From Anaerolineales bacterium (lineage in GTDB: Bacteria; Chloroflexota; Anaerolineae; Anaerolineales; E44-bin32), in assembly GCA_030642885.1 (NCBI GenBank), contig DAOWMX010000084.1, forward strand, positions 1 through 8,553: a DNA stretch of 8,553 nt, in the 5' to 3' direction. The notes beneath the pieces were generated by a model. That model did no database searches and was not told where the DNA came from. It saw only the letters and a program-made list of their open reading frames with translations. Made by a program: the position numbers and the translations under genes. Shown here in pieces: positions 1 to 6,190 of this stretch (position 1 is its first letter; every line of letters starts with the position of its first letter).

Positions 1-69
1 CATCAGGATCCTCAACTGCCGCTGCTGTGATGCCCTTGGGATTGATCGTTCATCCAGTGGCTTTGTCTG

Positions 70-75
70 AATAAT
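70..75 (+). promoter_or_regulatory. Possible -10 box for plsY (weak)
   Basis: AATAAT, one mismatch from TATAAT, ends 6 bp before the plsY ATG at 82. No -35 is found at normal spacing; a TTGATC at 42-47 is 22 bp upstream, which is too far. The placement resembles that of the clearer promoters of the PBP and glycosidase genes and would give a leaderless transcript. On its own it is weak evidence. Confidence 0.25.
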
Positions 76-81
76 CCTAGT

Positions 82-687
82 ATGCTCGAAATCATGGAAC
101 CTGTACTGAAAACCATCGCTTTCGCGGTCATCGCGTATCTGCTCGGATCCATTCCCTTCGCAATATTGGTCACTCGGGCGAAGGCTGGAGTTGACGTGCG
201 CGGCTCGGGTTCGGGCCACGCCGGCGCAACCAATACGATGCGGGCAGCAGGTTGGGTCCCCGGCATCATCGTGTTGGCGGCGGATATTGGAAAGGGGTAC
301 TTAGCGGTGTGGCTGGCGGTCAGTTTAGGCGGCACGGTGGCAGCGCCGATTGTCGCCGCGGCGTGTGTTGTGATTGGCCACTGCTGGCCAATCTTCGCTG
401 GATTCCGGGGTGGGATGGGAATGGCGAGTGGGGCAGGGGCGCTATTGGCGGTCTGGCCGCTGGGTTTTGTGCTGGCGATTGGACTTGGTTCGGCGCTCCA
501 GCTCTTGATTAAGCATTCCGCCCGGGGGAACATCGTCACAGGATTACTTATAATGCCCTTATGGGCGCTCTTAGGGGCAAATGGGACGCAACTGGGCGTG
601 GCCCTGGCAGTTGGTCTTGTCATCTCCGGCCGCGCCTTATACGACTGGAATCGAGTCTACCGCGAACTGTGGTTTGATCGGGAGTAA
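82..687 (+). CDS. plsY: Glycerol-3-phosphate acyltransferase, PlsY family (divergent)
   Basis: A 201-residue polytopic membrane protein, the usual length for PlsY. The family transfers an acyl group from acyl-phosphate to glycerol 3-phosphate to make lysophosphatidic acid, the first step of phospholipid synthesis, at the inner face of the membrane. Visible family motifs are YLLGSIPFA (residues 19-27), RGSGSGHAGATN (40-51), DIGKG (68-72) and GHCWPIFAGFRGGMG (99-113), set between hydrophobic segments. Oddities: the third motif normally reads close to FKGGKG, but here both lysines are replaced (Arg109, Met112), and the usual basic C-terminal end (HRxNIxRLxxGxE-like) is replaced by WNRVYRELWFDRE. 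The start at 82 has no Shine-Dalgarno sequence; an AATAAT box ends 6 bp before it, and a second ATG lies at 94. The gene converges on the epimerase, with an IS remnant between them. Family assignment is solid; full enzymatic competence is less sure because of the motif changes. Confidence 0.9.
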   Translation: MLEIMEPVLKTIAFAVIAYLLGSIPFAILVTRAKAGVDVRGSGSGHAGATNTMRAAGWVPGIIVLAADIGKGYLAVWLAVSLGGTVAAPIVAAACVVIGHCWPIFAGFRGGMGMASGAGALLAVWPLGFVLAIGLGSALQLLIKHSARGNIVTGLLIMPLWALLGANGTQLGVALAVGLVISGRALYDWNRVYRELWFDRE

Positions 688-707
688 AACCCCTGCTTGA
701 CGATCAT

Positions 708-904
708 GGGGCTGTCATAAAAGGTCAGCCACTTTCGCGTTTAAAGAGGAAATCACTTGAAGTGAGGGCATGAAGAAGAAAAACCAACAGGTTGTGTTCA
801 AACCCCATATTATGGGACGACTTCAACTCCCCTTGGATCTAGGAGAGCTAACCCCGGAAAACCATCTGGTGTGGATGGTAAACTGGCAGCTTAACGCATA
901 CTAA
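708..904 (+). mobile_element. Left-end remnant of an IS1182-like insertion sequence
   Basis: The stretch opens with GGGGCTGTCATAAAAG (708-723), which resembles IS1182-family terminal repeats (GGGGCTGTC followed by an A-rich run). About 50 bp further on begins a short reading frame whose product matches the N-terminus of IS1182-type transposases. No reverse complement of the terminal sequence occurs in the following few hundred bases, and the epimerase stop codon lies at 924. Only the left end of the element therefore remains. It sits in the convergent gap between plsY and the epimerase, a tolerant site for insertion. The right boundary given is the end of the recognisable coding remnant, not a mapped element end. 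Confidence 0.6.
770..904 (+). pseudogene. Truncated IS1182-family transposase N-terminus
   Basis: A 44-codon frame from ATG to TAA. Its product starts MKKKNQQVVFKPH and contains LPLDLGELTPENHLVWMVN. This corresponds to the opening of IS1182-type transposases, which typically read like LLPPSLEELIPENHLVRVVN. The following catalytic DDE domain, several hundred residues in an intact protein, is absent. The typical Arg after HLV is Trp, and the frame ends in unrelated sequence (NWQLNAY). This is decayed, non-functional transposase DNA. Identification rests on remembered family consensus and a short match, so the family name is likely rather than certain. Confidence 0.6.
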
Positions 905-923
905 TAACCAGTCCTGGAGATTA

Positions 924-1922
924 TTAATTCTCTATACGCTTTAAAACGCCCAAACCAGGCCCTTTGGGTAAGCACAATTGTGCACCACGATAGATTACCC
1001 CCTGATAGGGGTCGTTCTTAATAAGCAACGGGCCGTCGAGGTCAACGTACTCACACAATGAAGCCAAATGTGCTGCGGCGGTCACTCCAACGGAACTTTC
1101 TACCATACAACTCAGCATCACTTGCATATCGAAAGATTGCGCCAGTTCTATCATTTGCAGGGCTGGCCTGATCCCCCCGCTTTTCATTAATTTAATCACC
1201 ACTCCATCCACTGCTTCGACGTGGTCGATTACATCTTGTGGAGTTCGGATATTCTCGTCGGCGAAAATTTTCACTCCAAGGTTGCGCTCACGCAGCTGCC
1301 GCAAGCCCTCAATATCTCCGACGGGCAGGGGCTGCTCTACCAGCTCTAGATCGTACTCCACCAGGCGGGGAATCAAATCTGCAGCGTGTTCTCGTGTCCA
1401 GCCCGCGTTGGCATCCACTCGAAGAGCTGCATCCGTTTCCTCGCGGATGGAACGCACAATGGCTTCATCATTGGCACTGCCCAGTTTGATTTTAAGAACG
1501 GGCCACCCACTTTGCCTGGCACTCTGCGCCATCTTATCAGGGTGATCCATTGCTATTGTGAGAGATGTGGAAGGCATCTGCTGTGAATTGATGCCCAAAA
1601 GCTTGTGTAGGGGTATCCCCTGACGCTTACCCCAGAGATCGTGCAGGGCGATGTCCAATGCCGCTCTTCCGGAAGATGACCCGAGGGGCAAGGATTTGAG
1701 AATTTTCTCTATATGTATTGGGTCGTCGCTAAATTGCTCCGCCGCTAAGACTAGATACTCAAGTATCCTTGTCTGCGATTCTCCCAGATACTGAACACCC
1801 GCTCCTTCTCCAACGCCTTCATCAAGGTATACAAGCACATTGTGACGTCTTTCACTCACCCCATGAGCTATCCTGAAGGCGGTTTTTAATTCCAGGGTTA
1901 TTGGTTCCCAGGTTAGATTCAT
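924..1922 (-). CDS. Dipeptide epimerase (L-Ala-D/L-Glu epimerase-like), enolase superfamily
   Basis: A 332-residue enolase-superfamily protein of the YkfB/YcjG type, which interconverts L-Ala-D-Glu and L-Ala-L-Glu during murein peptide use. An N-terminal capping domain (about 1-110) precedes the barrel. Visible active-site elements: TSLTI (119-123); KIK with the catalytic lysine pair region (144-146); metal ligands Asp170 (DANAGW), Glu196 (VEQP) and Asp222 (ADEN, where ADES is commoner); the second catalytic lysine Lys244 in IKLMKSGGI; CMVESSVG (272-279); and DLD (294-296), the DxD that binds the dipeptide amino group in this subfamily. All key residues are present, so it should be active. 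The exact dipeptide is not certain, since the subfamily includes members with other specificities. No Shine-Dalgarno is evident before the ATG at 1922. The next gene upstream on this strand is a class A PBP, which fits a cell-wall theme, but a 304-bp gap separates them. Confidence 0.9.
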   Translation of the reverse strand: MNLTWEPITLELKTAFRIAHGVSERRHNVLVYLDEGVGEGAGVQYLGESQTRILEYLVLAAEQFSDDPIHIEKILKSLPLGSSSGRAALDIALHDLWGKRQGIPLHKLLGINSQQMPSTSLTIAMDHPDKMAQSARQSGWPVLKIKLGSANDEAIVRSIREETDAALRVDANAGWTREHAADLIPRLVEYDLELVEQPLPVGDIEGLRQLRERNLGVKIFADENIRTPQDVIDHVEAVDGVVIKLMKSGGIRPALQMIELAQSFDMQVMLSCMVESSVGVTAAAHLASLCEYVDLDGPLLIKNDPYQGVIYRGAQLCLPKGPGLGVLKRIEN

Positions 1923-1958
1923 GTATGGATCCGTAAGGTCGAATTATCTGTAGGCCAG

Positions 1959-1988
1959 AATATACATGGATTCAGCAACGAAGTGCAA
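1959..1988 (-). promoter_or_regulatory. Possible promoter for the dipeptide epimerase (weak)
   Basis: On the minus strand TTGCAC (1983-1988) is followed after 18 bp by TATATT (1959-1964). The -10 matches consensus at 5 of 6 positions and the -35 at 3 of 6. Transcription would begin about 30 nt upstream of the epimerase ATG. The match is weak and could be chance in this AT-richer gap. Confidence 0.25.
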
Positions 1989-2183
1989 TGCTGGATTCGA
2001 ATTCGATTCTTCCCAAAACGGGTTTGAACGTTTTGTTGTTCTGAATTCACTGCCTAAGGAGAACCCTTTCGGATTCCGTAGCCCCCATACCATAAGCGAA
2101 GCCTGTCGAGAGATCTTCGATCCACTCCCCACTCCCCTCTGGGATAGTTCTAGAGTTATTAGGCAATGCATCGATGATGGTCG

Positions 2184-2209
2184 TAGAGACGCAGCATGCT
2201 GCGTCTCTA
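2184..2209. repeat. Perfect 26-bp palindrome (dispersed-repeat type)
   Basis: An 11-bp arm TAGAGACGCAG and its exact reverse complement flank CATG, so each strand can form an 11-bp hairpin with a 4-nt loop. It begins 17 bp downstream of the PBP stop codon. Neither side carries the T-run of a classical intrinsic terminator. The form (GTAGAGACG...CATG...CGTCTCTA) resembles intergenic palindromes I associate with cyanobacterial and Chloroflexota genomes; that resemblance is from memory. It may stabilise the 3' end of the PBP mRNA, or weakly terminate it. Confidence 0.75.
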
Positions 2210-2226
2210 TCGTGATGTTTTGCGAT

Positions 2227-5200
2227 CTAAGGAGGAGAGGTGGGGGTATCGCTAGGCGTAGGCGTAGCGGAGGGCGTGGGTGTGGTGGTCACGGTTGGTG
2301 TGAGTGTAGGCGTAGCGGTTGCCGTCGGGGTGGGTGTTGGCATGGGGGTCGGGGTCGGCATCAGTATAATGAGATGCAGTTCAACAAAGGCGACGCCGCC
2401 GCGCTTGCTCCGAACCGCAAGGCGGAGCGTCACTGGACCGTTTGGTAATTCTGAAATATCCCATTTGATAAGTTGTTCTGGCTGCTTAATCTGCGAGTCG
2501 CTGTGGGCGATATCAGGCCAAAATGATGGGTCACTGCCGAGACCGTATTCGAGGATCCAATCTCTGAAGTCACTCGTCGCTGCCGCTCGCCCGAATATCT
2601 CCAGTGGACTCGTTGAGATTGTGGTCCCTTCGGATGGATGGGTGAAAGCCAGGATGGGTTGGGGGCTGTCGCTGGAACATACCGCATCGGGTATGAAGAA
2701 GAGCGGATCATCTTCAAAACCCATATCCTCAGCCCATTTTTCCCCTTCAGAAGTCTCATTGAGCCAGTCACGTGCCCAGGGATCGTCCACGTTCAACCCC
2801 AACTTCTCATCCACGTATGTTGCGCACTCAGGAGAAGCCAGCTCAAGAGCGAAAGTGTCCACCCATACCTCACGCCATAAATCTTGCTCTTTCGGAAGCG
2901 GGGGCTGGTCGTGGGCAAAAATCTCGCTCTTCTGTGAAGGGCACCATTCAGAGGGTTCTGCACCGGAAACGGCACAGACGACGCGATCGACGATGCCGCT
3001 AGGACGGACCACCACAGTTGGTTGGCCGCCAGTCAGGCGATTTTGTGCATATTGCATGAATTCGTTCCAGATAGGAGCGGCACCCGTCAAACCGGAGGTG
3101 TTCTCCATTGGGGTGTAATCGGCGTTACCGACCCAAACGCCGACCGCGAGATCTGGGGTGTAGCCCAACGTCCAGTTATCCCGGAAATCGTTCGTTGTGC
3201 CCGTCTTCGCGGCTGCCTTGAAGGGCAAATTGAGCAGTGAGTTGGGACCAAACGCGGGCGTTCGAGCAACGTTATCGCTGAGGATGTCTGTGATGAGGTA
3301 GGCGTGTTCGGGGCGGATGACCTGGTTTTCTGTGGGAGTTTCGTACTGATAGACGACGGCGCCCTCCCGATCTTCGATGCGCAAAATGCTTGTGGGAGGG
3401 ATGCGATCCCCGCTGTTGGCCAGGGTTGCATAGGCTGAAGTCAACTCGAGCAAGGTGACATCTCCACCACCCAGCGTAAGGGAGAGACCATAGTCGTCGC
3501 GGTCAAGTGTTGTGATCCCCATGCGGCGAGCGAAGGCGATGAACCCGTCTTCTGTGGGTGTCTCAGGGTTGTCATAAATTCCGACAAATTCAAGCGTCTT
3601 GACGGCGGGTATGTTGTATGAGTTCGCCAACGCCGAGCGGGCGGTAACCGGGCCGTGGAAGCGCCCGTCGTAATTTACGGGCTCATAGGGGGGGCGGGGA
3701 TCATTCGGATTCCCCGAAGGCGGGAACTCCGTAGGGACATCCCAGATGAGTGTAGCAGGTGTCCATCCCTTCTCAAATGCGGCAGTGTAGGTTAGCGGTT
3801 TGATCGAGGATCCCGGCTGACGGGGGCGTACAGCCATATTAATCTGACCATCGTTGGCTTCATAGTCTGCCGAACCGACCATGGAAAGGATTTCGCCCGT
3901 GTCTGGGCGAATGGTCACCAGAGCGCCGTTCGTGGCGCGATTATCCGCCAGGGCTTTGACCTGTGCGCTCACAATCTCCTGTGCTTCCGATTGCAGCACC
4001 GGGTCTAAGGTTGTGTAGACGGTGAAACCCGAGCGGTAGATCGTCTGTGGGTCATACAATTCCTCAAGTTCACCGCGCACATAAGTCACCCAATGTGGAT
4101 ATATGATATGGATATCGGGCTGCTGGAATTCGTAATTGATGATTATGGCTGCAGCGCTGCCGGCATCTTCAGGTGTGATGCAGATTGGCTGCTGCGCGTT
4201 GCTCACAAAGATGCATTCATCCTCGACGCTGGTATCCACCATCAGTGTGAGGACCTGGCGATGACGATTCAGCGTGGCATCGCGGTTTGTGTAGATATCG
4301 TAAACTGAAGGTGCCTGAACGAGCCCTGCCAGGAAGGATGCCTGTGCGAGCGTCAATTTGTCGGCAGTGGTGTTGAAATATGTTTCCGCTGCTGCTTCCA
4401 CTCCATATGAGAGATTCCCAAAGTAGTGCTGGTTGAGATAAAGCTCGAGTATCTCCTCTTTCGAGTAACGGCGTGTGATCTCGGCTGCGAGTAAGACCTC
4501 GCGCAACTTGCGGCGCGCTGTTACCCTGGTTCGCTCTTCTGGTGAGAACAGCAGGTTGCGCGCGACCTGTTGGGTGATGGTGGAAGCACCCGAGACGACG
4601 CTCCCCTGTGTGTAATTTTGCCAGAAAGCCCTGAAAATCGCCCAGATATCAAAACCGGGGTGGCTGTAAAACTGGGAATCTTCCGTGGCGATAATTCCCG
4701 CGACCATGTAGGGGGAGATCTCTTCCAGCGGGACGTATGTTCTACGGCCTGCTTGGGGGTCAAGGATTTCGTACAGCAGGTTTCCCTCACGGTCGAGGAT
4801 ACGTGTTGTTTCAAACTGAGCGGCATGTTCGTGCAGATCTTCGACGGAGGGGAGGCTGGCGGCCAGCGAGTAGTACTGGTAAACCCCGAAGGAGATGATT
4901 CCAAGCACAATGGCGATGAAAACAAAAGCTCCGAAAATGGCCATTCGCAGCGCGCACCCACCGCAGGTGTCCCAGCGCTTCCAATCCCTGCCGCTCCGTT
5001 CTTCAGGTTGGGTGGGAGGGATGTAGGCGGAGGGGCTAATCGCTGTGGCGCCAATATCCGTTTCCGGCACACGTTGAGGTAGAACCTCGGCATCCGACTT
5101 TAAATCTAGCTCTGGGCTTGGGCCGCTAGAGGGTTCCTCTGTGGGAGGGGCATTCGCCGCTGGTGCCCGATCGTTCTCTTTAAGATCTTGTTCGAAGGGT

Positions 5201-5463
5201 TCGGTCTCGGAGGTGTCGGGGGAGTCTTGAACCGGCCCATCGTTCTTGTGTTCTGGGTCATCCATAAGGGGGGTGTCCGGCAAAGCGGAGGACTTCTCCG
5301 AAGTGATCTCGCCCTCGAGTAGGCGTTTAAACCGCGCCTGAGGGCTGTCAACACTATCTTGAACGGGGGATGGATGGGCATCCTTTTCCAGAGGCCGCTC
5401 GTTTTCGAGCTCGGATGGAACCGAACCCGTTTTCTTGGAGAGATCGTCCGATGGATCGCTCAT
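2227..5463 (-). CDS. Class A penicillin-binding protein (PBP1A-type), bifunctional transglycosylase/transpeptidase
   Basis: A 1078-residue protein that polymerises lipid II into glycan strands and cross-links the stem peptides on the outer face of the membrane. Order: acidic, Pro-rich disordered cytoplasmic head (1-165); one membrane anchor (about 172-198); GT51 transglycosylase (about 205-390) with catalytic Glu261 in ATEDSQFYSHPG, GASTITQQ (292-299) and ELYLNQHYFG (340-349); a linker; then a transpeptidase with nucleophile Ser552 and Lys555 in GSSIKP, SYN (615-617) and KTGTT (753-757). All catalytic motifs are intact. Two C-terminal additions follow: a beta-sandwich-like domain (about 935-1033) and a Pro/Thr-rich tail (1036-1078). 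A CGGC (167-170) sits just before the membrane segment. The length exceeds the usual 700-850 residues because of the head and tail. The ATG at 5463 follows an extended -10 (TGCTATAAT) by 8 bp, suggesting a leaderless or nearly leaderless mRNA. The gene lies 104 bp downstream of MaoC on the same strand. Confidence 0.95.
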   Translation of the reverse strand: MSDPSDDLSKKTGSVPSELENERPLEKDAHPSPVQDSVDSPQARFKRLLEGEITSEKSSALPDTPLMDDPEHKNDGPVQDSPDTSETEPFEQDLKENDRAPAANAPPTEEPSSGPSPELDLKSDAEVLPQRVPETDIGATAISPSAYIPPTQPEERSGRDWKRWDTCGGCALRMAIFGAFVFIAIVLGIISFGVYQYYSLAASLPSVEDLHEHAAQFETTRILDREGNLLYEILDPQAGRRTYVPLEEISPYMVAGIIATEDSQFYSHPGFDIWAIFRAFWQNYTQGSVVSGASTITQQVARNLLFSPEERTRVTARRKLREVLLAAEITRRYSKEEILELYLNQHYFGNLSYGVEAAAETYFNTTADKLTLAQASFLAGLVQAPSVYDIYTNRDATLNRHRQVLTLMVDTSVEDECIFVSNAQQPICITPEDAGSAAAIIINYEFQQPDIHIIYPHWVTYVRGELEELYDPQTIYRSGFTVYTTLDPVLQSEAQEIVSAQVKALADNRATNGALVTIRPDTGEILSMVGSADYEANDGQINMAVRPRQPGSSIKPLTYTAAFEKGWTPATLIWDVPTEFPPSGNPNDPRPPYEPVNYDGRFHGPVTARSALANSYNIPAVKTLEFVGIYDNPETPTEDGFIAFARRMGITTLDRDDYGLSLTLGGGDVTLLELTSAYATLANSGDRIPPTSILRIEDREGAVVYQYETPTENQVIRPEHAYLITDILSDNVARTPAFGPNSLLNLPFKAAAKTGTTNDFRDNWTLGYTPDLAVGVWVGNADYTPMENTSGLTGAAPIWNEFMQYAQNRLTGGQPTVVVRPSGIVDRVVCAVSGAEPSEWCPSQKSEIFAHDQPPLPKEQDLWREVWVDTFALELASPECATYVDEKLGLNVDDPWARDWLNETSEGEKWAEDMGFEDDPLFFIPDAVCSSDSPQPILAFTHPSEGTTISTSPLEIFGRAAATSDFRDWILEYGLGSDPSFWPDIAHSDSQIKQPEQLIKWDISELPNGPVTLRLAVRSKRGGVAFVELHLIILMPTPTPMPTPTPTATATPTLTPTVTTTPTPSATPTPSDTPTSPP
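2230..2358 (-). repeat. Pro/Thr-rich low-complexity C-terminal tail of the PBP
   Basis: The last 43 codons of the PBP read mainly as alternating Pro and Thr with some Ala, Ser and Val (PTPTPTATATPTLTPT-like). On the plus strand this appears as a G-rich stretch of imperfect GGCGTAGGC/GGGGTCGGG-type units. Such tails are flexible and extended, and in exported proteins can span the cell wall or carry O-glycans. The repetitive DNA is prone to replication slippage, so tail length probably varies among relatives. Confidence 0.8.
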
Positions 5464-5471
5464 GGCTCGTG

Positions 5472-5480
5472 ATTATAGCA
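5472..5480 (-). promoter_or_regulatory. Extended -10 promoter of the PBP gene
   Basis: Minus-strand TGCTATAAT gives a perfect TATAAT (5472-5477) with the upstream TG of an extended -10 element. No good -35 lies at 16-18 bp, as is common for extended -10 promoters. Only 8 bp separate TATAAT from the ATG at 5463, so transcription should begin at or within about 2 nt of the start codon. No Shine-Dalgarno sequence is present, consistent with leaderless translation. Confidence 0.6.
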
Positions 5481-5567
5481 TGGTGCAGGTGAAGGGAAGA
5501 TGAATTCTGCAGGGCAAGGATAATAAGCAGGAAAGATTTTTTCCATACAAATTAAATTTTGCCTCGG

Positions 5568-6029
5568 TTACCCGGTTTTAACGAGGACGGTCCAGATTCC
5601 CTTCATAACCGTTTGATTATCCTGGTTGTGAACGTCGAGAGAGAGAAGTATTTGGCCGCCGCCAAGCCGGGGCATTGCTTTCTTTTCCTTCACTTCCATG
5701 ATGACGTGAATGGTGTCACCGATGAAGACCGGCAGGCTGAATTTCCAGTTTTTAATCTCGCGGAAGGCGATCACCGTCCCCTCCATGATGCCGGTTCGCA
5801 TGGCAAGGCCGGAGACGATGGAAACGCCTAGAAGACCGTGAGCAACACGCTGACCGAAGGGCGTACCCTTTGCGAACTCAGCATTGGTGTGAATCATATT
5901 GCTATCGCCGGATAACCCCGCGAATGCAACCACATCAGCTTCGGTGATCGTTCGACCGGGGCTGGTGATTTGCTGCCCCACTTCGAACTCATCGAAATAC
6001 ATACCTTGATTTGAAAGTTTCATGGGCAT
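5568..6029 (-). CDS. MaoC-family (R)-specific enoyl-CoA hydratase/dehydratase
   Basis: A 153-residue single-hotdog protein of the MaoC/PhaJ type, which hydrates trans-2-enoyl-CoA to (R)-3-hydroxyacyl-CoA or catalyses the reverse, in the cytoplasm. The family opening YFDEFEVGQ (11-19) and RTITEADVVAFAGLSGD (26-42) lead into the hydratase-2 motif with catalytic Asp42 and His47 (GDSNMIH; the usual Pro before the hydrophobic residue is Met), then FGQRVAHGLL (58-67). Length matches single-domain members. An excellent Shine-Dalgarno, GGAGAGG, lies 6 bp before the ATG at 6029, which selects this start over the in-frame ATG at 6023. The gene is divergent from the glycosidase-like gene and upstream of the PBP. 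The substrate cannot be read from sequence; fatty-acid, polyhydroxyalkanoate or other acyl-CoA metabolism are all possible. Confidence 0.9.
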   Translation of the reverse strand: MPMKLSNQGMYFDEFEVGQQITSPGRTITEADVVAFAGLSGDSNMIHTNAEFAKGTPFGQRVAHGLLGVSIVSGLAMRTGIMEGTVIAFREIKNWKFSLPVFIGDTIHVIMEVKEKKAMPRLGGGQILLSLDVHNQDNQTVMKGIWTVLVKTG

Positions 6030-6033
6030 TGAG

Positions 6034-6042
6034 CACCTCTCC
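6034..6042 (-). promoter_or_regulatory. Strong ribosome binding site of the MaoC gene
   Basis: Minus-strand GGAGAGGTG ends 4 bp before the ATG at 6029. It is the only clear Shine-Dalgarno sequence among the intact genes here and fixes the MaoC start. It contrasts with the PBP and glycosidase genes, which lack one. Confidence 0.7.
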
Positions 6043-6058
6043 AGAAGGAAGTGACGCT

Positions 6059-6067
6059 ATTCTAGCA
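6059..6067 (-). promoter_or_regulatory. Probable extended -10 promoter of the MaoC gene
   Basis: Minus-strand TGCTAGAAT contains TAGAAT (one mismatch from TATAAT) with the extended TG motif. Transcription from about 6052 would leave a leader of some 22 nt that includes the ribosome binding site. No convincing -35 is seen. Confidence 0.45.
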
Positions 6068-6155
6068 TGAGACGCACGCAACTGAGTATGACTGACAAAT
6101 CTCCACTGATGGGGCAATTCGAACAGTGCAAGGGTGTGATTATTCACAGATACCT

Positions 6156-6184
6156 TTGACGATTTCTTGTTAGCTTCATACAAT
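6156..6184 (+). promoter_or_regulatory. Sigma70-type promoter of the glycosidase-like gene, leaderless arrangement
   Basis: TTGACG (6156-6161) and TACAAT (6179-6184) are separated by exactly 17 bp; each hexamer matches consensus at 5 of 6 positions. Only 6 bp lie between the -10 and the ATG at 6191, so the expected transcription start coincides with the start codon. No Shine-Dalgarno sequence precedes it. This is the best promoter in the window and supports the chosen start. Confidence 0.75.
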
Positions 6185-6190
6185 CTATGT

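Larger units (their letters stand above)
1923..2226. other. Gene-free gap between PBP and epimerase
   Basis: This 304-bp stretch separates two genes of the same strand. Reading frames run through it on both strands (about 75 codons on the minus strand at 1944-2171, and a longer plus-strand frame that continues into the PBP antisense). Neither has a Shine-Dalgarno sequence, a recognisable domain or a hydrophobic or motif pattern that would support a gene. It contains a 10-bp palindrome TCGAATTCGA (1997-2006), the weak epimerase promoter and the 26-bp palindrome at 2184-2209. It may be regulatory or degenerate DNA. Confidence 0.5.

Noticed and set aside
3..74. Possible C-terminal end of an upstream gene entering the window, ending at TAA 72-74
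   Set aside because: Only about 23 codons are visible and other frames also run for a similar distance; nothing identifies it.
12..623. 203-codon minus-strand frame opposite plsY
   Set aside because: It is fully antisense to a clear membrane-protein gene; its product is low-complexity Ala/Pro/Thr without a family motif.
691..711. CCCC...GGGG pairing after the plsY stop as a terminator
   Set aside because: The stem is only 4 bp, the loop is long, and the GGGG belongs to the IS terminal sequence.
1944..2171. 75-codon minus-strand frame in the PBP-epimerase gap
   Set aside because: No Shine-Dalgarno sequence, no recognisable motif, and an overlapping plus-strand frame is equally open.
2230..2360. 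G-rich repetitive plus-strand DNA as a tandem-repeat array or CRISPR-like element
   Set aside because: The units are irregular and are explained by Pro/Thr codons of the PBP tail; there are no spacers.
2240..3118. 292-codon plus-strand frame opposite the PBP 3' end
   Set aside because: It is the antisense of the Pro/Thr tail and transpeptidase region; its Gly/Val repeat is simply the complement of the Pro/Thr codons.
5530..5544. Small hairpin GGAAA/TTTCC downstream of MaoC as a terminator
   Set aside because: The stem is only 5 A/T-rich base pairs and no T-run follows in the MaoC direction.
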